Below are positions 36,463 through 47,399 of a DNA stretch of 64,000 bases, piece by piece. Where the stretch lies: positions 1,364,001 through 1,428,000 of the forward strand of contig CAVZBT010000012.1 of NCBI GenBank assembly GCA_963773605.1. Direction: 5' to 3'. Under the pieces are notes generated by a model. That model was not told where the DNA came from, ran no database searches, and worked only from the letters and a program-made list of their open reading frames with translations. A program made the position numbers and the translations under genes. The DNA comes from CAVZBT01 sp963773605. GTDB lineage: Bacteria; Acidobacteriota; UBA6911. Every line of letters begins with the position of its first letter. Position 1 is the first letter of the stretch.

Positions 36463-37551
36463 CTACTGAGACAGACGCGACATAATATCAACCCACTCCC
36501 AGTGACACCCCCCGTCTTCCGATCTCATCAATCCCTTATACGTCCCGACTAAGAGCACATACGGGGGCCGTGGTGTAATCACAATGCTATGGATCGCGCG
36601 AGCCTTCGTTATACCAGTGTTAAGGATGCACCACGTTTTGCCGCCGTTCTCACTGCGCAACAGGCCTTTGCTAGTAGCCAAATAAACTGTGTTCGAGTCG
36701 CTTGGATCGATCGCTATTGCGGTTACGTCTGTTCGCAATTCGATGAACGGCGTTTCTTGGTTTTTCTGCTCAGTCTCAGTATTGCGAACAAAGGTCGTTC
36801 GGATCAGGTCATTCTGGCCGACAAGATCCCAGAGCTTTCCACCGTCCCTACTCTTCACGACGCTACCCAAAGCCGCTGCGCCGTACATGACCTTAGGATC
36901 GGATTGGCTGATCGCCAATACGGGCGTGCCGGCCGAATTGTACATGAACCTGAAGCCATCCCCCCCATCAACTGACACGAACATTTCCCCGCCGTAATCC
37001 GAGCCCGGGAGTGAACCATTCCTATAGAGCGTCAGTGGATCCCGGGGGTGATAGAAGTAGCCACCCCCCTTACTGAGTTTTGCACAACATCCCTGAATTA
37101 AACCATTCAGTGTGATCCAGCTCTTCCCACCATCGGTGGATCTCTCGGCATACGATCGCCCCTGCGGGAAGTGGATTGTTCTGTATTTGACTGCTGGATC
37201 CATAGGACTTGGATCCCAGGGCAGTATCTCTCCTTCTTCCAGGGTACGACTCTGCCAAGCTCGAAGATCTTGGTAAAAACGATCTCGCCTCCAGGTTGTC
37301 CCCCCATCGCCCGAATAGAAGTAAGCCGTCCTGCGATGGATACCGGCGAGGTTCGCGACCACGGCCTTGTTGTCAAATCTGGGTTCCACTCCTACCCCGC
37401 CCAATTCCAGTCCGTCCTCATCTGGAGGTGCGTCGAGCAGGTGGTCGGTTGAAATTTCGGAACAGCAACTCTGTGATCGGTAGCCGCACCGTTGAAGGCC
37501 CGGCGTGACGAGTGAAAGCGCAAGATAGATGAAGACGATACGTTTTCTCAC
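36463..37551 (-). CDS. Exported BNR/YCF48-like propeller protein
   Basis: 362 residues from a GTG at 37551, with a signal peptide (VRKRIVFIYLALSLVTPGLQ). Asp-box motifs recur: SGDGGTTWRRD, STDGGKSWITL, SVDGGDGFRF, SRDGGKLWDL, SENGGKTWCIL and SEDGGCHWEWV. These sialidase-type Asp boxes mark a beta-propeller, probably a cell-surface or secreted binding protein rather than an enzyme, since no catalytic arginine triad is evident. It follows the RHS gene on the same strand. Confidence 0.75.
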   Translation of the reverse strand: MRKRIVFIYLALSLVTPGLQRCGYRSQSCCSEISTDHLLDAPPDEDGLELGGVGVEPRFDNKAVVANLAGIHRRTAYFYSGDGGTTWRRDRFYQDLRAWQSRTLEEGEILPWDPSPMDPAVKYRTIHFPQGRSYAERSTDGGKSWITLNGLIQGCCAKLSKGGGYFYHPRDPLTLYRNGSLPGSDYGGEMFVSVDGGDGFRFMYNSAGTPVLAISQSDPKVMYGAAALGSVVKSRDGGKLWDLVGQNDLIRTTFVRNTETEQKNQETPFIELRTDVTAIAIDPSDSNTVYLATSKGLLRSENGGKTWCILNTGITKARAIHSIVITPRPPYVLLVGTYKGLMRSEDGGCHWEWVDIMSRLSQ

Positions 37552-37597
37552 CCCTTCTCATTCCTCTCACAATTGCGGTTCAAGGTAGACCACGTTC

Positions 37598-40500
37598 TTA
37601 GTTGCAGTTAGTCCCAAACATCAGCTTGTTAAATTCCGAAGCGACCCATTCACTGCCGCTCGGGTTCCGGAACACAGTCCCGTCAGCCTTGGAAGTAGCA
37701 CTGGCAAGCTGCGTGTCGGTTATGCGAATTCCCCTGCCGCTCTTAAGCAGGTGGAAGCCTTCGTGAAGTAAGGTCGAGATAATGTTGTTTCCCATGGACT
37801 CGAATGGATCATAGACAATTCGTATAGTGTTGCCTTTTGTTCGGGCGTTCGCCCCTAGCACCCGCAAGTTACTGGGTCTTCTATTGGCGGCCATGATGTT
37901 ACCAACCAATGTACCAATGGAGAAGTTGTCCGCAAGCCGGTTCTCACTATTCAGTTCAGCGATCACCTTGCCCAGAAATTCAAAGCAGCGCGCTTCTTGA
38001 TCATTCCCAATCCCCGCGCGATATTTCAGATCGAACGTGAGCTGCGCTGAGTTCGCAAGAAATGCATCCAGTTCTGCTTCTCCTCGTTGCTCGTCCGCCC
38101 GTTGCTGACGGAGTTCCTCCCGAAAATCCCTGATGAAGTAAGGCGTCCTTAACATCACCGCGGTGGCAAAAAATACAGAATCATCCACCCATCGAGGTGC
38201 CCAAACAGTCAAGGAAATGCTAACAGGATCTCTCCCATCCGGATCGACCAGATTCACCGGGTCGTTTCTGACGTAAACATACTTGTTGAGGCACTCCGGA
38301 TCGTAGATATGGGCGGTTAGCGAATCGGCTGAGAACCAAGTCATACTCCCGGTGCTGCCCATACCTGCACTTCCCGAACTGTAGTACCGCGCCCCGAAGT
38401 AGTTCACTCCCGTCTCGTCCCGGAGCTTGCCCGTAAAGCGGTTCGGGGTCTTCTCTGGGTCGCCATCGTAAGCCGCCCCCTGACCGTAAGGCAGGTACTC
38501 GTAGACCTCCGTCGTCACCCAGTTCGTGGCCCAGCCGCTACCCGGCGTCACTTTCACAACGCTTCGGATCGAACCGAGATGATCTTTGAACAGAATCCGC
38601 ACGTAATCGGACTGATCGTGGCTGGCCACCAGCTGCCCGGCGAAATAGATCTGGTTTTTCTTTTTCCCCGCCGTCCAGTTGTCCTCGACCAGCAGGTCCC
38701 CCCTGTTCGAGTAGATATAATAGACCTTCGTGGATCCAGTCATTTTCCTGAGGCGCTGGGAGTTCCCGTCGTACAGGTAGCTGCAACTGCCGGTGGATGT
38801 CAGCCGGTTGGCGGCGTCGAAGGTCCCTTTGCTCGTCATGTTGCCTGCGTTATCCCAGGAGAAGTAGACGCGCGTCCCCGTCGAATTCAGCCGGTACTGC
38901 AGTCGGTTGGTCGCCGTGCTAACCGAGAACGTGTCCGTCCAACCGTCGGGCATGTTGTCAGGGTCGGGGATGCTGGTCTGACTCGCCATGTTGCCGTACT
39001 GATCGTACGTCCAGGAATACTTCTTGTCGTACACAGTACCGTCACCCCGAGTAGTCCCAACCCAGTACGCCGACAGCCGGTACCAGTTGTCGTACTTGAA
39101 GTGCGCACTCTTGGCTGCCGAGTAAAGGTCCGTGATGTCGTAGATGTGTCCCGTCTGGACGTTGGGATAGCTTCCCGGCACCGTATAATTATAATCCAGT
39201 TTCAGCCCAAGCGTTTCAAGTCGCGTCATCCGCAGCGTCGAAGGCGAGTAGGTGAAGTTGGTCTGCACGTAGGTGCCAGGAGGGCCAGGCCAGCCGGTAT
39301 AGCGGATCCCGTATTCGATCTGGGTGAGCCCGGCGTGCGGGCCGAGATAGGAGGCGGACCGCACGTAGTCGATGGCCTGGCCGCCTGCGGTACTCGAAAC
39401 CTTGGTCTCCCGGCCAACCGTGTCCCTTGTGTATGTAACGACTTTGCCGTTCGGGTACGTCATGGAGGTCAGTTCGCCGAGGTAGTTGTAGACGTAACTG
39501 GTCGTGTAAGTGCGGGGGGAGCCGTCGCCGCTGATGACGGTCGACTCGCGGTCGACAGAGGAGCAGTTGCAGTAGCTGTAGTAGTGGGAACGGTCACGCC
39601 CGAGGTCGTGGTCGCGACCTTCGTCAGCCGCCCGATCGGGTTGGAGATGGTGATCGGGCTGCCCGACGGGTTGCACGTCGTACGTGTAACTTACCGCGGG
39701 GGTTCCGTCGCTGAAGGTCTTCTGGTCACCCGGTTCAGCTCGTCGTACGCGGAGGTAGTCACGATGCCGCGGGCGTCGGTCCTGGTCAGCACGTTCGAGT
39801 TTGCGTCGTAGGTGTAAGCTGGTGGTGCCGCTTTCGGGGTGGGTTTCGCTCAGCTGCCGTCCCAGGGCGTCGTAGGTGAAGGTCGCTGGTCTGTACCCCC
39901 TGGCTGATCGTCGTCAGCCGCCCCAGGGCGTCGTATGCGTACGTCGTGGGTATCGTGAGCTGTGGGTTCGGGCCGTCCGTCTTCCTCGAGCACCTGCGCT
40001 GATTTTCCCGTCCTCCTGATAGGTGTACCGTCTGCGTCTGCCGTCGGTGTTGGTGACCGTCTTCTTGTTCGTATCGTAGCTGAACGAGATTGTGCCCACA
40101 TCCTGATGCTGGATGCGGGAAAGGAAACTCACGCCCCGATAGGTGTACTCGTCCTGGTAGGCCGGTTGACCGCTCCGATGCGGGTAGTCGGCGTATTGCA
40201 TTTGGTCGAGTGAATTGTATGTAACGGCCTTCTTTACGTCCCCCGCCGGATCCACGAACGTACTCTCCGCGAGCCGGCCCATGTTATCGAGTTGGGCGCT
40301 CCGGGTGCGATAATGATCTGCGGAATCGACCTTGTCGCTGATCTGCGCCGAAGGTGGAGGCCCTGGCGGAGTGCTGTCGGTATAGGTGTAGGTCGTGATC
40401 CCGCCACTCGGCCTGGTGATCCTCGTCACCCGGTCCCAGCTGTCGTATTGCATGCTGGTCACTTTGTTGTTGGGGTCGGTCCGGCTGAGCATAAGGCCGC

Positions 40501-42361
40501 TGTTGTAGCTGTAGGTGGCCTGGGTGAGGTGCCCCTTGGGGTTGCTGGTCTGGAGGGGAAAAGCGTAGGCGTTATCCGCGGCGGTCAGCCAGTACACCAT
40601 GCTCGTCGAGTAATTGCGGCCGTCCGTAACAGTTCGCGGATTGCCGCATTCGTCGTAGCCGATCGAAGGCGCGACCGTGTAGTTGTTGACCAGGTCGTAC
40701 CAGCGGGTGACCATCGTCGGGAGTCCCCGGGTCCGCCAGGCCGTCCCGAATCCAGGGTCGTGACGGATCGCGCCGGGGGCCGAGTAAATCCCTCCCACGA
40801 AGTTGTCGTAGGTCGCAACGGTCTTCGCAATCAGGGCGTCGTTGCCGTCGTAGACGTAGGTCTCGGTCACCCGGTCGATGATGTTCAGGGGAACATAGAC
40901 CCCATTCGCCTCGTGCAAGTAGTTCAGAATCGTTTTGCGCATCACGCTGCCCGAAAAAGCCAACTCGCGCTTTTCCTTGATGTTCCCGCTGTAGTCGCCA
41001 ATGGGAGCATAGCTGAATTCCGTGCGAACGGTCTTGTTCGGCGACCCCACCATGACCTTCGTGCTGTACGTTATGCGGGGATTCAGGATTGTGGTCAGAA
41101 ACTCGTCGTCCTGGGTCCAGCCAAGGTCGGTTTCAGTTGAGAGAGAATACAGGACCGTCTCGGCAGTCACTCTCAAGAAGCCGTCCGCCCAGGCCGGGCC
41201 CGTGTTCATCTGCATGTAGTGAACGATCTCGGTATTCGCCGGATACGGCAAGGTAATTTTCGTAAACCACGGGGCCGCTTCGATGGTCAACCTGCACCCG
41301 CCACACGAGCTGCCGTTGTAGAACCAGGTTGTCCCGGGAGTGCCGGCCCCCTTGTCATGGCTCGATACCATATGCTCGTAGACGGACAAGCCCCTCAGAC
41401 GGTCCAAGGGACGCTCGGTCGTATAAAAGTAGCGGCTATGACCTCCAGACGGGTAGGTTATGTCGGCGATCTCGCCACTGGTCCCGTACGTGAACTGATA
41501 CCGCAGGCCGGTGGGATAGATCACCTGCGACGGAAGGTACTGCGCCGGCAGGGTCGGATCCGTGGTTTCCTCGATGCCGAAGGCCAGAGTTTGGGACTGG
41601 TACGTCATGGTGATGGTGCTCGTCGCCTGCGTCGTGTCGTTGGTGTTCCAGAACTTGATGTAGTTGAGCCGGTTGTTGGCATTGAGCAGAAAGGTATAGG
41701 TGCTCCCAAGGGTGTCCTGAATGCTGCTGATACGCCCGCCCGTGCCCGAATACGCGATGTCCAAATAGTTGCCATTCGTGTCCTGGACGCGGGTCGCGTA
41801 CCGGATGGTCGAGTCCAGGGGATCCACGTAGCCGCAGAGGTAATTGGCGCCGCCCTTGAGTGTAAGCCTGCGGGCAGCGGGATCATAGACCATGTAGGTC
41901 GAGTCGCTCGAACGCCAGGCGCCGCCATACCAGGTAATGTCGTGGTTCGACCCGTCGCTGAGAGTGACATAGTAGTGGCCGTTCACTGAATCGTCGATCA
42001 CCCGGGCGACCAGCAGCGTCCATCCTGGCCCGACCCAGGAGTCCCGTTCGGCAAGGGTGGCATACGAGTCCGTATGTTCCCAGAACTTGCTGTTATATGC
42101 GAGATTTAGGTTCACCCCCAGCCCGTTTCGGCCTGGCCGGCTGACCAGCGGGATCGTGAAGAACAGGTTCCCGTTAGCCGAGTTCACCGATTCGTGGTCC
42201 ACCGCCCAGTAAGGAAAATAAAACGGGGCGCCCTTTTCATGCCGAACCGAATAACGGTAGAAGTTGCCATTTACGGCAAATGCCGGAGGCAGAAAAGAAA
42301 TAGCGGCAACAATGCAAGCGAGTACGAGCGACGTCCGTTTCAACGAATGCATGATAGCCAT
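37598..42361 (-). pseudogene. RHS/YD-repeat protein with metalloprotease-like C-terminus, frame broken mid-gene
   Basis: Starts at the ATG at 42361 with a signal peptide (MHSLKRTSLVLACIVAAISFLPPAFA). An N-terminal region of about 800 residues with YD repeats is open down to about 40010. Between about 40010 and 39590 the reading frame changes six or seven times while the translated sense stays collinear (for example TTYAYDALGRLTTIS, TFTYDALGRQLSET, YTYDANSNVLTRT, SYTYDVQPVG). From 39590 the frame is clean to 37598. The RHS core motif (RFTGKLRDETGVNYFGARYYSS...NKYVYVRNDPVNLVDPDGRD) precedes a unique tip of about 200 residues containing LLHEGFHLL, an HExxH zinc-protease motif. This is the build of a polymorphic toxin or surface protein. 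Confidence 0.7.
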
Positions 42362-42416
42362 GGCCAACTCCAATGAATCTATGCGTTTGTATGGCAGTCG
42401 GTGGAATCGTCCGCGC

Positions 42417-42785
42417 CTAGTCCGGATTGTCTGCAATCAACTGCGCTGCCACTGCGACCTGCCGTGCGTTAGCCCCGATTTCGGCATAGAGCCGCAGGTG
42501 TTCCAACGCCGCGCGACGATCGCCGCGACCTATGGCCAGAAGGCCTTGCTGATAGATATGCTCGGCATAATTGGGATCTATTGGACCGGCAATCTCTTGT
42601 CGCGTAATCCCTGCTTCCCTTGACCCGGGCTTTGTCGCATTTATGCCGGGAGGAGCGGTTGTGGCGGCGAACCTGGCCATGGCAGTTTTGCCGGCGTTAG
42701 TTCCGGACTCGATAGATATGCTGTTCATCGTGGCAAGAAGTAGCAGAATCAGACCAACAGTGCATTGACGTATTGATTTCTTCAC
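42417..42785 (-). CDS. Small exported protein upstream of the RHS gene
   Basis: 122 residues from the GTG at 42785, which follows GGAGG by 5 bases. Signal peptide VKKSIRQCTVGLILLLLATMNS. The C-terminal part (PNYAEHIYQQGLLAIGRGDRRAALEHLRLYAEIGANARQVAVAAQLI) looks like one TPR/Sel1-type helical hairpin. It ends 56 bases before the RHS start on the same strand, so they are probably one transcript and it may be a chaperone-like or immunity-like partner; this last point is only inferred from position. Confidence 0.55.
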   Translation of the reverse strand: MKKSIRQCTVGLILLLLATMNSISIESGTNAGKTAMARFAATTAPPGINATKPGSREAGITRQEIAGPIDPNYAEHIYQQGLLAIGRGDRRAALEHLRLYAEIGANARQVAVAAQLIADNPD

Positions 42786-43129
42786 AGGGACCTCCATGCT
42801 GGGGTCGATAAATACCCATGGAGAGCGCAGATAGGTATGTTGACTGGATTTCACAACCCTTGTAATGCTCCGGCAGGGGCTTTGGACTTGCGAAGACTTC
42901 AGTGTTGCTCGCCCAGGCGGAACCGCTTTTGGAGAGAGCACTCCTGACAGCATCGTCACTCTACATTGCGTAACTCTCACTTCTTTATGAGCGACTCGCT
43001 TACGAACCATTTCCTACGCCCTCAAGTAGCAAGTAAACCAAGATTGAAGGCTGACTTTTGATGGATCGCCTCCGACCGCTTCTTGATGAGAACTCTTTGA
43101 TCTGTTTTTATCTCCAGCGAGAGTTTCGG

Positions 43130-43483
43130 TCAATCAGAATGATTTTGCACTTGTGGCAGGTTGCTTTCTTTTCTGATTTGCCCCGGTGTCTTTCCCGTTT
43201 GGTTCTTTATGAATCGTGTGAATGCGGCTACCGATCTGTACCCGAGACGGTCCGCCACCTGCTTGAATCCGAGCTTGGGATGCAAGATCAAGATGATAGC
43301 CTTGCTCACACGGCAACGGTTCTTGTGTTCGCGAAAGCAACTGCCGGTGCGTTTTCGCAGCGCGGCCTCAATGACATGCCGGTCGACCCCAGCATTCTCG
43401 GCAACATCATGAAGAGTGGCGTTGGGATCACCGGACAGGTGAGCCTCAACCCTCGCGGCCAGTGTTAAGAGGTCAGATGGCAT
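43130..43483 (-). CDS. AraC-type HTH protein
   Basis: 117 residues. It carries both HTH units of an AraC/XylS DNA-binding domain: TLHDVAENAGVDRHVIEAALRKRTG and, more strongly, LGFKQVADRLGYRSVAAFTRFIKNQTGKTPGQIRKES. There is no sensor domain. It is divergent from the short-Argonaute operon about 1 kb away and upstream of the RHS gene pair; a regulatory role for either is possible but not shown. Confidence 0.65.
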   Translation of the reverse strand: MPSDLLTLAARVEAHLSGDPNATLHDVAENAGVDRHVIEAALRKRTGSCFREHKNRCRVSKAIILILHPKLGFKQVADRLGYRSVAAFTRFIKNQTGKTPGQIRKESNLPQVQNHSD

Positions 43484-44472
43484 TTTGCCCCCTGTTAGTT
43501 AGGCAAGTGCGCAGAACGCTCCTAATACCTAGAACGCAAAGCATCGCCGGTCACCCACCACGATTTGCGTGTCTGTGGCGTCGCCGACACTACCGAATCG
43601 ACTTCCTGGCGGTTATTGGCAACCAAGTGGCGGCAAGCTGGGTTTGGTCCTTATCAGCTAGCGAGGGACAGGTCTGTTCCCCTCCCCTGGAAATCCCCAT
43701 CCGGCCACAACTCTCTCTGAAGCCGTCGTTCAACCGTGCTCGTCCTTGGTAATCGCAAGCGATGTGGGGAAGTAGCGAAGTTCAAAAGCCGCATAACAGG
43801 CTACCCGGAGAAGTGCCCCGCGGAAACCACTCCGCGAAATGCTCCGCGCGCTGTGCCTCTTGGAAGGGAGCCAACGGTCACGGTTTGGCTGCCGATGGCA
43901 TTGCTGAAGCAACAGATCAGCGGCAACACAAGGACCGGACATCGACACGAGGTGGGGACGGGATGGGGCACCGGTACGCCCTGACGGTGGTGCGAAGCAC
44001 CCAGTGTTCGCATGATCGCCGACCACAATCACTGGCGCTAACTTCCAACAATACAGTAGTTGCAGCCGCCCAGTGAAATGCCGCAAAAAGTTCGGCCAAA
44101 GTTCCTATGCTAATTACTTATCGACCAAGTTGCAGTAAGGCGATTCGCTGATTCGCCACCGAGTCGTATCCTACGTCGACGCTATGACTTACAATGATTG
44201 GATCGTCGCGTAATGCCGTTACTGGAACTCACCACACAAGCCGTGGAAATACCATTAGCCCTTCACCCATTCACCCCCCCCGTCAGTGCAAATCCCTACC
44301 TTTCGGACTCAAACCAAGACGCGAGAATCACCCGAATCACCTTGAGTTGCCAAGGTTAAGCTGTCAACAATATTGCTTTTGGCATTTAGTGCCTAACGGA
44401 TTGATTGCGTTTTAAACTTGCAGGGAATATAACGACTTACACAACTGATTTAAGCCCTGAGGAGGCCTTCCT
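43484..44472. other. Non-coding region upstream of the Argonaute operon
   Basis: Nearly 1 kb without a supported gene. It contains a diverged repeat of a sequence found after the operon (shared GGTACGCCCTGACG at 43973-43986 and 47852-47865) and, at its right end, the operon promoter. Confidence 0.4.
44405..44433 (+). promoter_or_regulatory. Likely sigma-70 promoter of the SPARTA operon
   Basis: TTGCGT (44405-44410), a 17 bp spacer and TATAAC (44428-44433). The -10 box matches consensus at five of six bases. A start about 7 bases later would give a leader of roughly 33 bases before the GTG at 44473, with GAGGAGG at 44459-44465 as ribosome site. Confidence 0.45.
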
Positions 44473-45891
44473 GTGGCTGAGGGTGGGCAGGCAGAGAAAC
44501 GGCGCGACACACTGCTTCTCAGTCACGCCAATCCGGAAGATAACGAATTCACGCTGTGGCTCGCGTTACAGCTCGCTAGTTACGGCTACAAGGTCTGGAG
44601 TGACCTCACAAAGCTCCTTGGCGGCGAGGTGTTCTGGGACAAGATCGAGGACGTCATCAGAACTGGAGCGGCCAAAGTACTCTACGTTCTCTCCCGGACG
44701 TCGAACACGAAGGATGGACCGCTCCGCGAGTTGCACCTTGCGCAGAGCGTCGCGAAGAGAGAGCGCCTCGGCGACTTTGTCATTCCCTTACATATTGACG
44801 ATCTACCTCACGGAGACATGACGATTGAGATCATACGCGTCAATTCAGTATCCTTCGATCGATCCTGGGCCGCCGGTCTCGCTGTTCTCCTCGAAAAACT
44901 GGAAGCCGACGGAGTTCCGAGAGATCCGAGATTCAACGAAACGGCCGTTGCCGACTGGTGGCGGATGAAGTTCAGTGCCGAACAGGGAGTGCGGCAGGAG
45001 CCTGAGGAGTATCTGTCGAACTGGTTCCCGGTGAGCGTCCCTCCGCACGTTTTTTACCATACGATTGCGAGGAAGAGTATCGGCAAGATCGAAGTTACTT
45101 CGTCCCTCCCTTACCCGGCCGTTCAGGAGGGAATCTCGTTGATCACGTTCGCGGAGGCTGCGGATTTTGAAGGCAAACTCGGGCACGAGATCTATATCTC
45201 CGAGCCTTCGAAGCCCCTTGAAGTACACAAGCTCCTCGAAGAAACTGATTTCGGGAAGCACCTTTTCCGGCTTCTCCGGCTTGCATGGGAGCAAATGTTG
45301 ACCGAGCGACAGCTTCCCGTATATGAGTTAGCCAACAAAGTCCGATGTTTCTATTTCCCGAAGGATCGTGTCCCTAACGACAAGCTCTTTTTCACGGGCG
45401 TTGACGGTTCGCGGACGCACCGGGCAATGGTAGGATTCAGCACCAAGACGAATCCAACGACCGGTGTAAGCGTGAAAAGGTATTGGCACTTTGCGATGGA
45501 GGCCCGGCCGCTCGTGCATCCCACGCCGGCCTATGTCTTCAAGCCGCACGTCCTGTTCACGAACGACGGTGTGACGCTTTGGGAGAGCAAGAAGCGATTG
45601 GCAGCCGCCCGCCGAAATCAATGCAAAGCGTGGTGGAACGACGAATGGCGTGATCGGATGCTTGCCGTGGCGACTTACCTCTGTGGCAGCACTGAACAGA
45701 TTCAGATGCGACTCGGAAGCGCTGCTGTTCTGACAGTGGCTCCCACTCCCCTGGCATTCCAGAGCCCTGTATCCTATACCGACCCGCAACTGCTTCGGTT
45801 CACAGACGACATCGATCTCGCGGACGATTATGGACGCGATACCCGAGACGACGAGGTTTTTGAAGATGCCCCGGAGGAAGGTGAAGAGTGA
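44473..45891 (+). CDS. TIR-APAZ effector of a short-Argonaute (SPARTA-type) system
   Basis: 472 residues, starting at a GTG 7 bases after GAGGAGG. Residues about 10-145 form a TIR domain: DTLLLSHANPEDNEFTLWLALQLASYGYKVWSD, then LLGGEVFWDKIEDVI, in which Glu59 sits where TIR NADases have their catalytic glutamate. Residues about 160-450 match the APAZ region that replaces the N and PAZ domains of long Argonautes (WFPVSVPPHVFYHTI, GHEIYISEP, LANKVRCFYFP, RYWHFAMEARPL). In published SPARTA systems, target recognition by the paired pAgo triggers oligomerisation and NAD hydrolysis, killing the invaded cell. The stop overlaps the pAgo start by 4 bases (GTGA). The acidic C-terminal tail (DDEVFEDAPEEGEE) is usual. 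Confidence 0.9.
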   Translation: MAEGGQAEKRRDTLLLSHANPEDNEFTLWLALQLASYGYKVWSDLTKLLGGEVFWDKIEDVIRTGAAKVLYVLSRTSNTKDGPLRELHLAQSVAKRERLGDFVIPLHIDDLPHGDMTIEIIRVNSVSFDRSWAAGLAVLLEKLEADGVPRDPRFNETAVADWWRMKFSAEQGVRQEPEEYLSNWFPVSVPPHVFYHTIARKSIGKIEVTSSLPYPAVQEGISLITFAEAADFEGKLGHEIYISEPSKPLEVHKLLEETDFGKHLFRLLRLAWEQMLTERQLPVYELANKVRCFYFPKDRVPNDKLFFTGVDGSRTHRAMVGFSTKTNPTTGVSVKRYWHFAMEARPLVHPTPAYVFKPHVLFTNDGVTLWESKKRLAAARRNQCKAWWNDEWRDRMLAVATYLCGSTEQIQMRLGSAAVLTVAPTPLAFQSPVSYTDPQLLRFTDDIDLADDYGRDTRDDEVFEDAPEEGEE

Positions 45892-47399
45892 AAGACCTCG
45901 TCCGCATTCCGGAGCCACTCCTCCTCTTCGGGCATAGACAGTTGATGGAAGATCCGCGCGACGGTCTGACCCTTTTTGGCCCGCTCGATGAGGGCAAGCC
46001 ATACGGGATAAAGGCAGGAGTAATTGGCACGAAGGCGGGCATCGATCTTTTCGAACGCTGGGTCGAATGGGTGCAGCGCCCAGTGTTCACCAAACCACCG
46101 GTGCCTGGCCGACCTCCGTTTCCCGGCTTCGAAGCGGTTTTCCGAACACGGTGGAATGTTAAGCCCATACTTACGCTAGCCGTCCAGGATGAGGAGATTG
46201 ACGAGTTCCTCTATCTCGACGAGCCTCATCAGCGCGTCTACGGAACGGTCGGCGTGTTCTCAAAGCGGATTCACGATGCCAAACGGGAAGAGGAAGAAAA
46301 TCCCGAGCTGTGGTTCGTAGTCACTCCGGATAGGGTGTGGAAGTATTGTCGGCCAAAGTCGGTGGTCGAACCGGAGGTGCGACAGGAAGCGTTGAAAGCA
46401 TTCAAAAGGGCGGGGACTGCCAGAGCATTTTATCAGACGCACGCGCTGTTTCCGGAAATGGGAGTTGACGCGACGCCTTACGTCTACGAGGAACAGTTCC
46501 ACAACCAGCTCAAATCGAGACTTCTAGGCGACATGGTTCTCACCCAAGTCGTCAGGGAGAGCACGCTGGCAAATATCGGCAACGTTAGCGATCCAGGCAT
46601 CGATCGCCGGCAGGCAGCTCGCCAATCGGAGATTGCCTGGAACCTGTGTACCGCTGTTTTCTACAAGGTGGGCGGACGGCCCTGGAAAGTGGCCGACATT
46701 CGGGAGGGCGTCTGCTACGTCGGTCTCGTTTTCAAAAAGGAAGACACTACCGGCAGCACTCGAAATGCCTGCTGTGCCGCGCAAATGTTTCTGGACTCGG
46801 GCGATGGCGTCGTGTTCAAGGGGGCCCTTGGGCCGTGGTACAACGAGGAAACCCGGGACTTTCATTTGAGCTACGAGGCCGCGAGGAAACTCGGCGAACT
46901 GGCCGTCAAATCCTACACGAAAAGGGTCGGCAAAGCCCCAACCGAGATCTTTGTCCACGGTCGCGTCTGGTTTGAAGAGAAGGAATGGATGGGCTTCAAA
47001 GATGCGGTCGGCAAAGGAACGAATATCGTCGGTGTCCGTATTCGGGAGGAGAAGAACCTGAAGCTTTATCGAAAAGGTCAAAATCCGATCCTTCGGGGAC
47101 TGGCCAACATCCGCGGACCTCGTAGCGCCCATCTTTGGACGCGTGGGTGGACTCCGCGAATTCAGACCTACCCCGGTCGGGAGGTACCTAATCCCCTCAT
47201 CATTGAAGTCAACAAGGGTAATGCACCCATCGAGGTCGTATTAAAGGATGTATTGGCTCTCACTAAGCTCAATTATAATGCGTGCATCTTCGGAGATGGC
47301 ACACCGATCACGTTGAAATTTGCGAATGCGATCGGAGAGATCCTCACGGCCGGGCCCCTCAAGGAGGTACCACCGCTACCCTTCGGGCACTACATCTGA
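45888..47399 (+). CDS. Short prokaryotic Argonaute (MID-PIWI), catalytically inactive
   Basis: 503 residues, GTG start overlapping the TIR-APAZ stop. The MID domain (about 150-260) has YVYEEQFHNQLKSRLL, the guide 5'-phosphate pocket motif. The PIWI domain (about 270-503) shows CYVGLVFKKED where active Argonautes have their first catalytic aspartate, EIFVHGRVWFEEKEWMGF, and the closing FGDGTPITLKFANAIGEILTAG characteristic of short pAgos. The DEDX tetrad is not present, so it should bind guide and target without cutting. It has no PAZ or N domain. Size and gene order fit a SPARTA heterodimer with the upstream gene. Confidence 0.92.
   Translation: MKDLVRIPEPLLLFGHRQLMEDPRDGLTLFGPLDEGKPYGIKAGVIGTKAGIDLFERWVEWVQRPVFTKPPVPGRPPFPGFEAVFRTRWNVKPILTLAVQDEEIDEFLYLDEPHQRVYGTVGVFSKRIHDAKREEEENPELWFVVTPDRVWKYCRPKSVVEPEVRQEALKAFKRAGTARAFYQTHALFPEMGVDATPYVYEEQFHNQLKSRLLGDMVLTQVVRESTLANIGNVSDPGIDRRQAARQSEIAWNLCTAVFYKVGGRPWKVADIREGVCYVGLVFKKEDTTGSTRNACCAAQMFLDSGDGVVFKGALGPWYNEETRDFHLSYEAARKLGELAVKSYTKRVGKAPTEIFVHGRVWFEEKEWMGFKDAVGKGTNIVGVRIREEKNLKLYRKGQNPILRGLANIRGPRSAHLWTRGWTPRIQTYPGREVPNPLIIEVNKGNAPIEVVLKDVLALTKLNYNACIFGDGTPITLKFANAIGEILTAGPLKEVPPLPFGHYI

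Noticed and set aside
38579..39811. 410-codon plus-strand frame opposite the RHS gene
   Set aside because: Mirror frame of repeated YD sequence; low-complexity valine/arginine composition and no start signal.
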